A stretch of 64,000 nt of DNA from CAYUCJ01 sp049282265 (GTDB taxonomy: Bacteria; Desulfobacterota; DSM-4660; Desulfatiglandales; Desulfatiglandaceae): positions 16,998-80,997 of the forward strand of contig JBAPTR010000003.1 of the NCBI GenBank assembly GCA_049282265.1, read 5' to 3'. Shown one piece after another: positions 1 through 8,600 of this stretch; position 1 is the first letter of the stretch, and the number at the start of each line of letters is the position of its first letter. Made by a program: the position numbers and the translations under genes. The notes below the pieces were generated by a model. It had not been told where the DNA came from, did no database searches, and was given only the letters and a program-made list of their open reading frames with translations.

Positions 1-1
1 T

Positions 2-496
2 GTGGCGAAAATCGCGGCCCTGCTTGCCCGGGGACTCCAGAAGGCGGGTGAGTCCGTTGAACTGAAAAAAGTCATCGCCGCTGCGCTCATGCACGACATC
101 GCCAAGACGTCCTGCCTGAAAAACGGCAAGGATCATGCCGAGGAAGGCAGAAAAATATGCCTCCAGAACAACCTGGAGGAAATCGCACCCATTGTCGCCG
201 AGCATGTGATCCTCAAGACCTATCTGATAGATGGGCGTTTCTCGGAGAAGGAGATCGTCTATTATGCCGACAAACGCGTGAATCATCACTCGGTGGTGAG
301 CCTGGAAGAACGCCTGAGGTATATCATTGAACGTTATGGCGGAAAAGGAAACGGGCGTCGAGAGGCGATAGAAAGAAATTTCGCGCTTTGCAAGAAGATC
401 GAAGCTGCCCTCTTTCGATTGCTCCCGTTTTCGCCGGAGGAGTTGTCCCGGGAGGTGGAATATCGCCTTCATGACTTACTCCCCGGCCGGCAGTAG
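2..496 (+). CDS. HD-domain phosphohydrolase, 5' end cut by the window
   Basis: Reads open from the first bases; the GTG at 2 is probably internal. The core ALMHDIAKT carries the HD pair of the HD superfamily (metal-dependent phosphohydrolases acting on nucleotides or phosphorylated substrates). In small HD proteins of this class an upstream histidine normally precedes this motif by about 30 residues; it is missing here, so the true N-terminus lies outside the window. Further histidines (HAEEG, AEHVI, NHHS) fit the remaining metal ligands. The stretch DGRFSEKEIVYYADKRV resembles the C-terminal half of deltaproteobacterial HD proteins that sit next to nucleotidyltransferase or MobA-type genes. 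Substrate unknown. The family call is firm; the start and the function are not. Confidence 0.75.
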   Translation: MAKIAALLARGLQKAGESVELKKVIAAALMHDIAKTSCLKNGKDHAEEGRKICLQNNLEEIAPIVAEHVILKTYLIDGRFSEKEIVYYADKRVNHHSVVSLEERLRYIIERYGGKGNGRREAIERNFALCKKIEAALFRLLPFSPEELSREVEYRLHDLLPGRQ

Positions 497-538
497 TCGT
501 CAAGAAAGGATTTTTTTTGAACTGAAATGGAGGATATT

Positions 539-1219
539 ATGGCCAGGCATAGGACAATGACACTTATTTTGGGATGCCTATTCCTCTTTCTTGGCTGTCA
601 GGACAGGGGACTGAACCTCAAGATCCGTTTTCAGGAAATAAACGGCCTCAAGGCTGCAGATCATGTGATATTTGAGGGAAACCGGATTGGGGAAGTGACG
701 GGTGTCTCCTATACCAAGGAAGGGGTCTACCTGGTGACTGTGCTGATTGCTGAAACATTCGCCAATGCTGCCAACAGTCATTCGCGCTTTACGATTGGCA
801 GGGACCCGGTGGACAGGGCAAAAAGGGCGGTGGAAGTGGTAAATATCGAAAAGGGAGGGCAGCCGCTCGAAGACGGCTCGGTTGTAGAAGGCACTTCGAA
901 GGCAACGGTTTTGTTGAATGACGTTTGGGGAGATTTCAAGGACAAACTGAATAAATTTGGGGATACCCTTGAAGAACTGGCCGGACCTCTCCGCGACATA
1001 CCCGAATCGGAAGAGGTCAGAAAACTCGAAAGACAGATGAAGGGCCTGATGGAGGACTTGAAACGGAAAGGAGGCAAGGTCCGGGAGAAGTTCGACAAGG
1101 AGATCCTGCCTGAGTTGCAGAAAAAGATTGAAGAATTGAGAGATCGTCTCAGAAAGTTCGGGCGGGAGAAGGAACTGGACCCCCTCGAGGAAGACATGCG
1201 TAAACTCAGGAAAATCTGA
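539..1219 (+). CDS. MlaD/MCE-domain lipoprotein
   Basis: A hydrophobic leader ending LFLGC-Q is a typical lipobox, so the mature protein should be lipid-anchored on the periplasmic side. It is followed by an MCE (MlaD) domain at about residues 25-110, including the characteristic FEGNRIGEVTGV segment. The last 110 residues are highly charged and predicted to be coiled coil. MCE proteins form the substrate-binding ring of retrograde phospholipid ABC transporters, but no mlaE/mlaF partner is visible here. I place the start at the ATG at 539, which has GGAGG 5 bases upstream and gives a short lipoprotein signal; a start 12 bases earlier is possible. The small coiled-coil gene behind it follows after 17 bases and is probably cotranscribed. 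Confidence 0.7.
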   Translation: MARHRTMTLILGCLFLFLGCQDRGLNLKIRFQEINGLKAADHVIFEGNRIGEVTGVSYTKEGVYLVTVLIAETFANAANSHSRFTIGRDPVDRAKRAVEVVNIEKGGQPLEDGSVVEGTSKATVLLNDVWGDFKDKLNKFGDTLEELAGPLRDIPESEEVRKLERQMKGLMEDLKRKGGKVREKFDKEILPELQKKIEELRDRLRKFGREKELDPLEEDMRKLRKI

Positions 1220-1236
1220 AGAGGGAATGGATAAAA

Positions 1237-1437
1237 ATGTCTATCCGCTTGATTGCAAAAGGCCTGTATCGACTGGAAAAAGAAGTGGAACGACTGGAAA
1301 AACTTCTTGAGGAAGGTCCACGGGAAAAGCGATCGGTTCTGAAAGAAGAACTTCGAAAAATGACTGCCGAGAGGAACCGCATGCGACATATACTTGAGGG
1401 CAGCAAAGAGGAACCCCCTTGCCGAAAACCTCTGTAA
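1237..1437 (+). CDS. Small coiled-coil hypothetical protein
   Basis: 66 codons, nearly all charged and helical with heptad-like spacing of leucines (LYRLEKEVERLEKLLEE), so probably a short coiled coil. A purine-rich stretch (GAGGGAATGG) lies upstream of the ATG. It is sandwiched between the MCE lipoprotein and dsbD on the same strand, with its stop codon 71 bases before the chosen dsbD start. No recognised family. Its reality rests on position, composition and an acceptable ribosome site only. Confidence 0.5.
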   Translation: MSIRLIAKGLYRLEKEVERLEKLLEEGPREKRSVLKEELRKMTAERNRMRHILEGSKEEPPCRKPL

Positions 1438-1508
1438 TGAACGGAAGGGCCGATGGATCCGTGCCGGAGACCGGGCTGACGCGTTTACATGAAAAAAAGA
1501 CCTTCGCG

Positions 1509-3263
1509 ATGAAAGTGACCAGGTCCATCCTTTTCGCCTTCATCATCATGGCGCTATGCGCGCCGACTGCCTGGGGAACCACCGCAACAGTGGCCGTAGT
1601 ACAATCGCGCGACGGTTACCCGGCCGGCGGTTCCTATCCCATCCTTTTTCGTATACGGATCTCGGATCCATGGGCCATCCATGAAACGGGGAAGAGCGTC
1701 GGGGGTCTGATCCCCACGGTGCTGTCCTTCAAACAAGTCCCCGGAGTTCAAGTTGTCCGCATCCGGTTTCCCGAATCACAGGAAAAACAATTTTCTTTCA
1801 GCAAGGAAACCATCAAGGTCTATGCCGGTTCTTTCCTGGTGAGTGCGGTCCTGAAAGTCGGGAAAGAGGCTTCTGAAGGTGAGAGAAAGATAATGGGAAG
1901 CCTCTCCTACCAGGCCTGCTCGGATGTGGCCTGCCTGCCCCCCGAGACGGTTCCCATATCCTTCCCGGTGAATATTACCGCAACCGAGGCCCAAACAAAA
2001 CGCATCAACGACCCCCTTTTTTCGGAAGGGAAACCTCAGCAGGGGCCCGGCGATTTCCCGGGAGGCTGGAAACCGGGGGCGGGGCTCTGGTTGACCCTGC
2101 TCGGCATTTTTCTCGGAGGCATGGCCCTCAACCTCACCCCCTGTGTCTACCCCCTCATCCCCATAACCGTTTCCTATTTCGGCGGCAGGAGCGGAGAGAA
2201 GGGAGGCAGGCCTGTACTCCACGGCATTCTCTACATGCTGGGGCTGGCCGCCACCAATGCCTCCTTGGGGGCAGCAGCCGCGCTGAGCGGGGGAATGCTG
2301 GGTTCCGTGCTCCAGAACCCCCTGGTCCTGATGCTTGTGGCGGTGATCCTGGTCGGTCTGGCCACCAGCTTTTTCGGGCTTTGGGAGATCAGGATTCCGT
2401 CCGGTCTCATGAAGATGTCCAGCCGGAGTTTTGGTGGCTATTTCGGGACCTTTTTCATGGGCCTGACTTTGGGAATCGTCGCCGCACCCTGCCTGGGGCC
2501 GTTCCTTCTGGGCCTCCTCACATTTGTGGGCCAACTGGGCAATCCTGTTCTGGGCATTCTGTATTTTTTCGTCCTGAGTCTGGGCCTTGGTCTTCCCCTT
2601 GCGGTCCTGGGTGTTTTTTCGAGCAGCCTGGAGAGACTTCCGCTCTCCGGGGAGTGGATGGTCTGGATTCGCAAGTGTTTCGGCTGGATCCTGATCGGTA
2701 TGGCGGGGTACGTGGTCCTTCCCCTGCTTCACCAGCCCGTTGTGAAATCCGCCGTTGCAGGGGCCGTTATGTTGGGAGCAGGTCTGCACCTGGGGTGGGT
2801 AGAGAAAAGCCGGAGTGCATGGCGCGGGTTTGGTTTTGTGAAAAGGGGCGTGGGGCTCCTCCTGCTTACGGCTGCTGCCATCCTCTTCCTCGCAGCCCCC
2901 CAAATCAGGACCGGCATCAAATGGGTCCCTTACGACGCTTCCCTCTTGAAGCAGGCTGCAAGCCGGGGGAGGCCGGTGCTCCTGGATTTCTACGCCGATT
3001 GGTGCAGTCCGTGCAGGGCAATGGACAAGGAGGTCTTTTCAGACAGCGAGGTCGTGAACTTGAGCAGGAGCTTCCTGAACATGCGGATGGATCTCACCAC
3101 GCGGCAGCCGGCACAGGAGAAAATCCTGAGAAAATATGGTGTCAGGGGAGTCCCAACAACGATTTTCATCAACCGGGAAGGTCTTGAAGAGCGAGACCTG
3201 AGGATTGAACAGTATACCGGGAAAGACGAAGTGCTCTTGAGGATGCGAAAACTGTTGAGGTAG
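1509..3263 (+). CDS. dsbD: Thiol:disulfide interchange protein DsbD
   Basis: Inner-membrane electron conduit that passes reducing power from cytoplasmic thioredoxin to periplasmic disulfide and cytochrome c maturation substrates. All three domains are present. An N-terminal periplasmic DsbD-alpha domain follows a signal peptide (MKVTRSILFAFIIMALC), with the redox pair in YQACSDVACLPPE. An eight-helix CcdA-like membrane domain has its two redox cysteines in NLTPCVYPLIP and APCLGPFLLG. A C-terminal thioredoxin domain has WCSPC in DFYADWCSPCRAMDKEVF. At about 584 residues it has the full family length. I start at ATG 1509 because it yields a clean signal peptide; in-frame TTG 1419 and ATG 1437 lie upstream but add a non-signal-like leader. 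The gene is convergent with infA. Confidence 0.93.
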   Translation: MKVTRSILFAFIIMALCAPTAWGTTATVAVVQSRDGYPAGGSYPILFRIRISDPWAIHETGKSVGGLIPTVLSFKQVPGVQVVRIRFPESQEKQFSFSKETIKVYAGSFLVSAVLKVGKEASEGERKIMGSLSYQACSDVACLPPETVPISFPVNITATEAQTKRINDPLFSEGKPQQGPGDFPGGWKPGAGLWLTLLGIFLGGMALNLTPCVYPLIPITVSYFGGRSGEKGGRPVLHGILYMLGLAATNASLGAAAALSGGMLGSVLQNPLVLMLVAVILVGLATSFFGLWEIRIPSGLMKMSSRSFGGYFGTFFMGLTLGIVAAPCLGPFLLGLLTFVGQLGNPVLGILYFFVLSLGLGLPLAVLGVFSSSLERLPLSGEWMVWIRKCFGWILIGMAGYVVLPLLHQPVVKSAVAGAVMLGAGLHLGWVEKSRSAWRGFGFVKRGVGLLLLTAAAILFLAAPQIRTGIKWVPYDASLLKQAASRGRPVLLDFYADWCSPCRAMDKEVFSDSEVVNLSRSFLNMRMDLTTRQPAQEKILRKYGVRGVPTTIFINREGLEERDLRIEQYTGKDEVLLRMRKLLR

Positions 3264-3289
3264 TCGTTTGTTGTATGAAGCGGCGGATT

Positions 3290-3508
3290 CTATTTCATGC
3301 GGTAAGTGATCAGGCCATGCGAAGGATCATAGGGGGAGACACTGACCTGGACGCGATCGCCCACCATGACCTTGATTCGATACTTTTTCATCCGCCCGGA
3401 AAGACGTCCCCGGACGGTCACATCGTTGTCACATGCGATTTCCATTATGCCACCACCCAGAACCCTGGTGATCTTGCCTTCTAACTGGATTAGATCTTCT
3501 CTGCTCAA
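3290..3508 (-). CDS. infA: Translation initiation factor IF-1
   Basis: A 72-residue S1/OB-fold protein. The sequence SREDLIQLEGKITRVLGGG followed by GRMKKYRIKVMVGDRVQV is diagnostic of IF-1, which occupies the ribosomal A site during initiation. The reading frame stays open 12 codons upstream to an ATG at 3544, but that ATG has no ribosome site. The TTG at 3508 aligns with the usual IF-1 start (M-x-x-E-D) and has GAGGA about 11 bases upstream, so I prefer it. It is a stand-alone gene away from ribosomal protein operons, as often seen for the infA copies of deltaproteobacteria. Convergent with dsbD, with a 26-base gap. Confidence 0.92.
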   Translation of the reverse strand: MSREDLIQLEGKITRVLGGGIMEIACDNDVTVRGRLSGRMKKYRIKVMVGDRVQVSVSPYDPSHGLITYRMK

Positions 3509-3702
3509 AACGCTCTTATCCTCGAATAGTTTTATAAAATACACCTGCTTGCAGGTGTGGGCCAGGCCTGTCTATACCCCATTTGAATTCTATTAGTCAA
3601 GAAAATCCTCAGAAAGACTGCTGATTCTTGAAAGAGGTCCGCAAAGACATCCCTGTGCCGCGACGACCAGAGGTCCCTATTAGCAGTTTTGGTGAGGAAA
3701 AG

Positions 3703-4482
3703 TCAGTTGGGGTCGGCCAGGACGAATTCCCTTACAGCCTGATTAAAGGCCCTGAAGTTCTCTATCATGACCATGTGGCCGGCGGAGGGCACCAGAACGA
3801 GTCGGCTCCCGGCAATGGAGCGGTTCAGTCCCTCCGACAAGGCCGGAGGGGTCAGCCTGTCCTCTTCTCCACAGATGATCAGACAAGGCAGGCGGACGTT
3901 GGAGATATCCTTTCTCCGGTCGAAACGATCACACGCTAGAAAGTCGTCGTGTACGACTGTGGCCCCCGATTGCTTCATCAACCCGGCCCCTTCCCTGAGC
4001 AGGATGGGATCGGCATCAGGGGCATAGGCGTACTTGATAATATTATCCACGGTTCCTTCGAACCGGGTTTTCATGTCCTCCAGGAAGGACGGCGCCACCG
4101 GCAGGTGCGGTCCCGTGGCTGCCAGGATAATACCGCCGAGGCGTTCGGGAAACTGGAGGGCCGCCTTCTGTACAATGGCCCCTCCCAGGGAATGGCCCAT
4201 GAGGAACGGGGCCTTCAGATCAAGGCGGGCCAAGAGACCTTCCAGCCAGCCTGTGTAATCATCGATGCTGTCTTTTCCGGGACCGGGGGTTTCCCCGTGC
4301 CCAGGCAGATCAATGGCCAGCATGTTGATTTCGCTCTCCAGGACACGCAACTGGTTTTGCCAGATCCGGGAACGGCCGCCGGCCCCGTGGATCATAAGCA
4401 GAGTGGGGAGGCCTTCCCGGTAACCACTCGGGCCTTCCATGAAGCCGACCTTCATGCTTTTCAGGATTTCAGCAAGAGACAT
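3703..4482 (-). CDS. Alpha/beta-fold hydrolase
   Basis: About 259 residues with the full alpha/beta hydrolase signature: oxyanion segment MIHGAGGRSRIW near residue 30, nucleophile elbow GHSLGG with Ser98, acid in CGEEDRLTPP and catalytic His in PSAGHMVMIEN near the C-terminus. A cap region lies between the nucleophile and the acid. The fold is shared by esterases, C-C bond hydrolases and haloperoxidase-like enzymes; the substrate cannot be told. The start at 4482 leaves 4 bases after the fabH stop, so it is the second gene of a ppsA-fabH-hydrolase run; the extra 22 in-frame codons upstream would overlap fabH. The tight link with fabH hints at an acyl or thioester substrate, but that is inference. 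Confidence 0.8.
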   Translation of the reverse strand: MSLAEILKSMKVGFMEGPSGYREGLPTLLMIHGAGGRSRIWQNQLRVLESEINMLAIDLPGHGETPGPGKDSIDDYTGWLEGLLARLDLKAPFLMGHSLGGAIVQKAALQFPERLGGIILAATGPHLPVAPSFLEDMKTRFEGTVDNIIKYAYAPDADPILLREGAGLMKQSGATVVHDDFLACDRFDRRKDISNVRLPCLIICGEEDRLTPPALSEGLNRSIAGSRLVLVPSAGHMVMIENFRAFNQAVREFVLADPN

Positions 4483-4486
4483 AAAT

Positions 4487-5473
4487 TCACCATCGGATGA
4501 GGGCACTCCCCCAGGTGAGGCCTCCCCCGAAAACGGGCATGCAGACAAGCTGCCCCTCTTTTATGCTCCCGTCTCTCACGGCCTCGTCCAGCGCTATTGC
4601 ACAGGAAGCAGAGGAGATATTGCCATACTTGTTCAACGTAACGTAGAACTGCTCCATGGGAACCTTGAGGGTCTTGGCAATGGATTGAAACATCCGCAGG
4701 TTGGCCTGGTGCGGAATAAACCAGTCGATTTCCTCGACGGCCACATGGTTGAATTCGGCCGCTTCCCTTATGGAATCCATGAAGTGCCTGACGGCCACCC
4801 TGAAGCTGACATTGGCCCCGATCATATCCAGTGTGTGAAGCCCCTTATCCACGCTCTCATGGCTGATGGGCGTGGTCTGGGAGCCGCCGCCCGGAAGCAG
4901 GAGACCCTGCCCATTGGCACCGTCCGTGTGGATATGCGTTGAAAGGACCTTGTGCCCTTCTTCACGGGAGACAAGGGCGGCCCCGGCCCCGTCTCCCCAC
5001 AGGACACAGGTGGTCCGGTCTTTCCAGTTCAAGGTCCTCGTCATGACCTCGGATGCCGCCACCAGGACACGGTTGGCAGCGCCTGTCTTGAGGTATTGTT
5101 CCGCCACGTTAAGGCCGAAAATAAAGCCCGAACAGGCGGCGGTCACATCAAAAGTGACGGCCTGGGGCGCGTCCAGTTTGGCCTGGAGCCAGTTGGCCCC
5201 CGATGGGCAGCACGTGTCAGGCGTAATCGTGGCGAGGATAATCAGATCCACATCCTTCGGCGATAACCCGGCCATGTCAAGGGCCCTCCTGGAGGCCTCG
5301 AAGGCCAGGTCGGAGGTGCAGACGGCCGGTTCCGCCACCCTCCTTTCACGGATTCCGGTTCGCTGGACAATCCACTCATCAGTGGTATCCAGTCCCATCT
5401 TTTCCAGGTCGAAATTGGTCAAAATCCGCGGGGGGACATAGGATCCCGTTCCCAGAATGCGCATTGAATCCAT
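4487..5473 (-). CDS. fabH: 3-oxoacyl-ACP synthase III (KAS III)
   Basis: Condenses acyl-CoA with malonyl-ACP to start fatty acid synthesis. The length (328 residues) and the Cys-His-Asn triad are canonical: Cys114 in TAACSGF, His255 in PHQAN and Asn285 in NKYGN. The DTTDEWIVQRTGI segment near residue 30 and the C-terminal GGGLTWGS are also typical. It lies 3 bases downstream of ppsA and 4 bases upstream of the hydrolase, all on the minus strand. It is separate from any fab cluster, so it could be a second KAS III with a special acyl primer. The N-terminus MDSMRILGTGSYVPP leaves little doubt about the start. Confidence 0.93.
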   Translation of the reverse strand: MDSMRILGTGSYVPPRILTNFDLEKMGLDTTDEWIVQRTGIRERRVAEPAVCTSDLAFEASRRALDMAGLSPKDVDLIILATITPDTCCPSGANWLQAKLDAPQAVTFDVTAACSGFIFGLNVAEQYLKTGAANRVLVAASEVMTRTLNWKDRTTCVLWGDGAGAALVSREEGHKVLSTHIHTDGANGQGLLLPGGGSQTTPISHESVDKGLHTLDMIGANVSFRVAVRHFMDSIREAAEFNHVAVEEIDWFIPHQANLRMFQSIAKTLKVPMEQFYVTLNKYGNISSASCAIALDEAVRDGSIKEGQLVCMPVFGGGLTWGSALIRW

Positions 5474-5476
5474 TGG

Positions 5477-7957
5477 TTATTTCTTCTCCGCTATAATGCC
5501 CAGTTCTTTTTCTTTTTCCGCAACGGCCAGTTTGGTCTTGATAACGGTATCCGGGATGAGGCTCATGGAATCGATACCGCACTCCACAAGGAATTCTGCA
5601 AAATCGGGAAAATCACTGGGGGCCTGGCCGCAGATGCCTATTTTCCGCCCCTTTTTCTTGGCCACATCGATCACCTGTTTCACCAGCCTCTTTACGGCAT
5701 CATTTCTCTCGTCATAGAGGTGGGAAACCAGGGACGAATCCCTGTCCAGGCCCAGCACCAGCTGGGTGAGATCATTGGATCCGATGGAAAACCCGTCAAA
5801 AATGTCGGCGAACTGGTCCGCACAGATCACATTGCTGGGAATCTCACACATGACGTACACTTCCAGGCCGTCTTCTCCCTGGGTGAGGCCGAACCGTTTC
5901 ATGATTTCGATGACTTTTCGGCCTTCATCAGGGGTGCGGCAGAAGGGAACCATGACCTTGATGTTGGTCAGGCCCACCTCACTCCGGGCCTTGTGAAGGG
6001 CCAGGCATTCCAACTCAAATGCGGGCATGAAGGTTTTGTCATAATAACGGGAGGCACCCCGCCAACCGATCATGGGGTTGCTCTCTTTGGGTTCGTAGAG
6101 GTAGCCACCCAGGAGGTTTTCATACTCATTGGTCTTGAAATCCGAGAGTCTCACAATCACGTCGTTGGGATAGAAAGCCGCGGCAATGCGACTGACACCT
6201 TCGGCCAGCTTGTCCACGAAAAAACGCACCTTGTCTTCGTAGACAGAGGTGATCTCCTCGATCTTGTAGACCACACCGGCCACCTGCTGGTCGGTCCGGG
6301 CCTTCTCCTTGAGCTTGTTGTATTCGAGAAGGGCCAGGGGGTGTATCCCTATGTGGGAATTGATGATAAATTCCTCCCTGGCGAGGCCTACCCCGTCGCT
6401 GGGGATCATGCACTGGGAAAAGGCCTTTTCAGGCAAACCCACGTTCATCATGATCTTTGTTCGTGTTTCCGGCAGTTCATCGAGGTTGAAGGTTTCCACT
6501 TCGTACTGCAGGTGCCCCTGGTAGACATGGCCCGTCTCGCCTTCGCAACAGGAGACGGTGATTTCCTGCCCGGTCTGGATGATTTCATCACCATTCCCCG
6601 TCCCGATAACACACGGGATCCCCAGTTCTCTGGAGACTATGGCCGCATGACACGTCCGTCCACCCTTGTTGGTGACGATGGCGGCGGCGATTTTCATGAC
6701 GGGCTCCCAGTCGGGGTCTGTCATGGGAGTCACGAGGACTTCGCCTTCCTTGAATTGATCCATTTCCATGGTGGACTGAATCAGGTGGGCAACCCCCTGC
6801 CCCACTTTGGTACCAACGGCCGTCCCGGTTGCGAGGATTTCTCCTTTTTCCAGGAGCCTGTAACTCTCGTATTTGGTCGCGTCCATTCTCGAATGAATGG
6901 TTTCCGGTCGGGCCTGAACAATGAACAGCTCCCCTGATCCCACATTGACGCCATCCCCGTCCTTGGCCCACTCAATATCCATGGGTTTGAAGTGCCCTGC
7001 CTCCTTGCTGTAGTGTTCTTCGATGAGGCAGGCCCATTCGGCCACCTTGAGGATTTCATCATCATCCATCACGTACCGGTGGCGCTCGGCCAGGGTAGTG
7101 GCCACGTTCTTTATGGTGGTTTCGTCCTCCAGGGAATAGACCATCTTGATATTGCGGTCTCCCACCTTTCGACTGATAATAGCCCGTTTACCCTGTTTCA
7201 GGGTAGGTTTGAACACGTAATATTCATCCGGGTTGACCACGCCCTGTACCACGTTCTCCCCAAGACCGTAAGCTGCCGTGACAAAAACCACATCCTGAAA
7301 GCCCGTCTCCGTGTCAATGGAAAAGATGACACCGGAATAGGCTGAGTCACTCCTGACCATTTTCTGGACGGCAATGGAGAGGGAGACCTCAAATTGGCCG
7401 AAACCCTTGTCGTGACGGTAGGAGATGGCTCGGTTGGTGAAGAGGCTGGCAAAGCACTTGCGGCAGGCATCCAGCACACTTCGGCGGCCGCGAATATTGA
7501 GGAAGGTATCCTGTTGACCCGCGAACGATGCATCGGGGAGATCTTCGGCGGTGGCGGACGATCGGATGGCCACATCCAGAATGTCCATCCCCTGTTGTCC
7601 GAATTCTTCGGCAAGCTTGTCATAGGAACTGTAGATGGCCTGGGTCAGGTCAGGGGGGAACTCGGCCAGCCGGATAATGTCCCTGACCGCACGCCCCTTC
7701 ATCGTGAGGTTTTGCATGTCATGGGTGTCCAACCCCTTCAGGACCTTCTTGATCTCGTCTTCTATGCCGGCATACTTGAGAAAATAGCGGTAGGCATAGG
7801 CCGTAATGGCAAACCCGTTGGGCACCTTGATGCCCTGGGTGTGGAGATTCTGGTACATTTCGCCAAGGGAGGCGTTTTTCCCTCCCACCATAGGGACATC
7901 ATCGATACCAATTTCGTTGAACCAAAGGATGAACTTCTTTTGATTGTCCACTGCCAT
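5477..7957 (-). CDS. ppsA: Phosphoenolpyruvate synthase
   Basis: Makes phosphoenolpyruvate from pyruvate and ATP (AMP and phosphate released), the entry step of gluconeogenesis in lactate- or acetate-grown anaerobes. 826 residues in three domains: N-terminal ATP-grasp (MVGGKNASLGEM near 25; IRSSATAEDLPDASFAGQQDT near 132), a swivelling phosphohistidine domain with His437 in GGRTCHAAIVSRELGIP, and a C-terminal TIM barrel (VMCEIPSN; SIGSNDLTQL; GICGQAPSD). The GSNDLTQL and CGQAPSD elements favour PpsA over pyruvate phosphate dikinase. It is first in a minus-strand run with fabH, and a sigma-70-like promoter is visible upstream in the region shared with the divergent DUF1285 gene. Confidence 0.93.
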   Translation of the reverse strand: MAVDNQKKFILWFNEIGIDDVPMVGGKNASLGEMYQNLHTQGIKVPNGFAITAYAYRYFLKYAGIEDEIKKVLKGLDTHDMQNLTMKGRAVRDIIRLAEFPPDLTQAIYSSYDKLAEEFGQQGMDILDVAIRSSATAEDLPDASFAGQQDTFLNIRGRRSVLDACRKCFASLFTNRAISYRHDKGFGQFEVSLSIAVQKMVRSDSAYSGVIFSIDTETGFQDVVFVTAAYGLGENVVQGVVNPDEYYVFKPTLKQGKRAIISRKVGDRNIKMVYSLEDETTIKNVATTLAERHRYVMDDDEILKVAEWACLIEEHYSKEAGHFKPMDIEWAKDGDGVNVGSGELFIVQARPETIHSRMDATKYESYRLLEKGEILATGTAVGTKVGQGVAHLIQSTMEMDQFKEGEVLVTPMTDPDWEPVMKIAAAIVTNKGGRTCHAAIVSRELGIPCVIGTGNGDEIIQTGQEITVSCCEGETGHVYQGHLQYEVETFNLDELPETRTKIMMNVGLPEKAFSQCMIPSDGVGLAREEFIINSHIGIHPLALLEYNKLKEKARTDQQVAGVVYKIEEITSVYEDKVRFFVDKLAEGVSRIAAAFYPNDVIVRLSDFKTNEYENLLGGYLYEPKESNPMIGWRGASRYYDKTFMPAFELECLALHKARSEVGLTNIKVMVPFCRTPDEGRKVIEIMKRFGLTQGEDGLEVYVMCEIPSNVICADQFADIFDGFSIGSNDLTQLVLGLDRDSSLVSHLYDERNDAVKRLVKQVIDVAKKKGRKIGICGQAPSDFPDFAEFLVECGIDSMSLIPDTVIKTKLAVAEKEKELGIIAEKK

Positions 7958-8041
7958 CCTCCCATTTTCAGGTTACTCCCTTTCGAGCACACCGGGACCT
8001 CGGGGCAAGGCCTTGATTCCAGAAGGGATATAGACATAAAG

Positions 8042-8069
8042 ATTTATCATTTAAGGAATGGGTTGTCAA
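8042..8069 (-). promoter_or_regulatory. Putative sigma-70 promoter of ppsA
   Basis: On the minus strand a consensus TTGACA (8069-8064) is followed after 16-17 bases by ATAAAT/TAAATC. This gives a leader of roughly 80 bases to the ppsA ATG. The -35 is perfect and the -10 is moderate. The same segment contains the start region of the divergent DUF1285 gene. Confidence 0.45.
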
Positions 8070-8120
8070 TTGGCAAAATATGGTGTAACTACCGGTCCAA
8101 AAGGAAGGAAACAGTTGCAG

Positions 8121-8600
8121 ATGCAAAAAACAGGGCGTGAAACCTCTCAGGATCAAGACCTACCCCCGTGCCAAATCCATATCGATAAAGAAGGCTACTG
8201 GTTCCACCGGGGAGCTGAGATCATCAACAGGAGCGTTGTCAACCTCTTTTACGCCAATATGGAGATGTCGGCCTCCGGTCGATGTGTGATCGCGTGGAAC
8301 GGGGAGAGGTGCTATGTGGAAGTGGAGGACACTCCGTTCGTAGTTAGGAGGGTGGAGGCGGCGGAAAAGGGCTTCAGAATTCATCTGAGCGACGAAACGG
8401 TGGAAATTCTTTCTCCTGAAACCCTGGCCATCGGGAAGGACCACGTGCTCTACTGCAAGGTGAAAAACGGCCGGTTTCCTGCCCGTTTCAACAGACCCGC
8501 CTATTACCAGATCGCGGAACATATCCAAGGGTCAGGAGAGGTGTATTACCTTCCAGCGGGGGAGAGGAGTTACCTCATCTCCGCTACCCGACCGGAGTGA
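8121..8600 (+). CDS. DUF1285 family protein
   Basis: The block LPPCQIHIDKEGYWFHRGAE followed by a C-terminal YCKVKNGRFPARFNRPAYYQIAEH matches the DUF1285 family, which is widespread in proteobacteria and of unknown function; I see no catalytic motif. The start at ATG 8121 has AAGGAAGGAAA about 13 bases upstream; an in-frame ATG at 8058 would sit inside the ppsA promoter region. The 3' end overlaps the convergent ppiD gene by 17 bases. The protein is soluble, with no signal peptide or membrane segment. Confidence 0.75.
   Translation: MQKTGRETSQDQDLPPCQIHIDKEGYWFHRGAEIINRSVVNLFYANMEMSASGRCVIAWNGERCYVEVEDTPFVVRRVEAAEKGFRIHLSDETVEILSPETLAIGKDHVLYCKVKNGRFPARFNRPAYYQIAEHIQGSGEVYYLPAGERSYLISATRPE

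Noticed and set aside
1776..2903. A 375-codon minus-strand frame opposite dsbD
   Set aside because: Low-complexity Gln/His/Lys/Pro-rich translation with no motif; dsbD on the other strand accounts for the sequence.
5720..6937. A 405-codon plus-strand frame opposite ppsA
   Set aside because: Mirror frame of a highly conserved enzyme; no recognisable domain or ribosome site.
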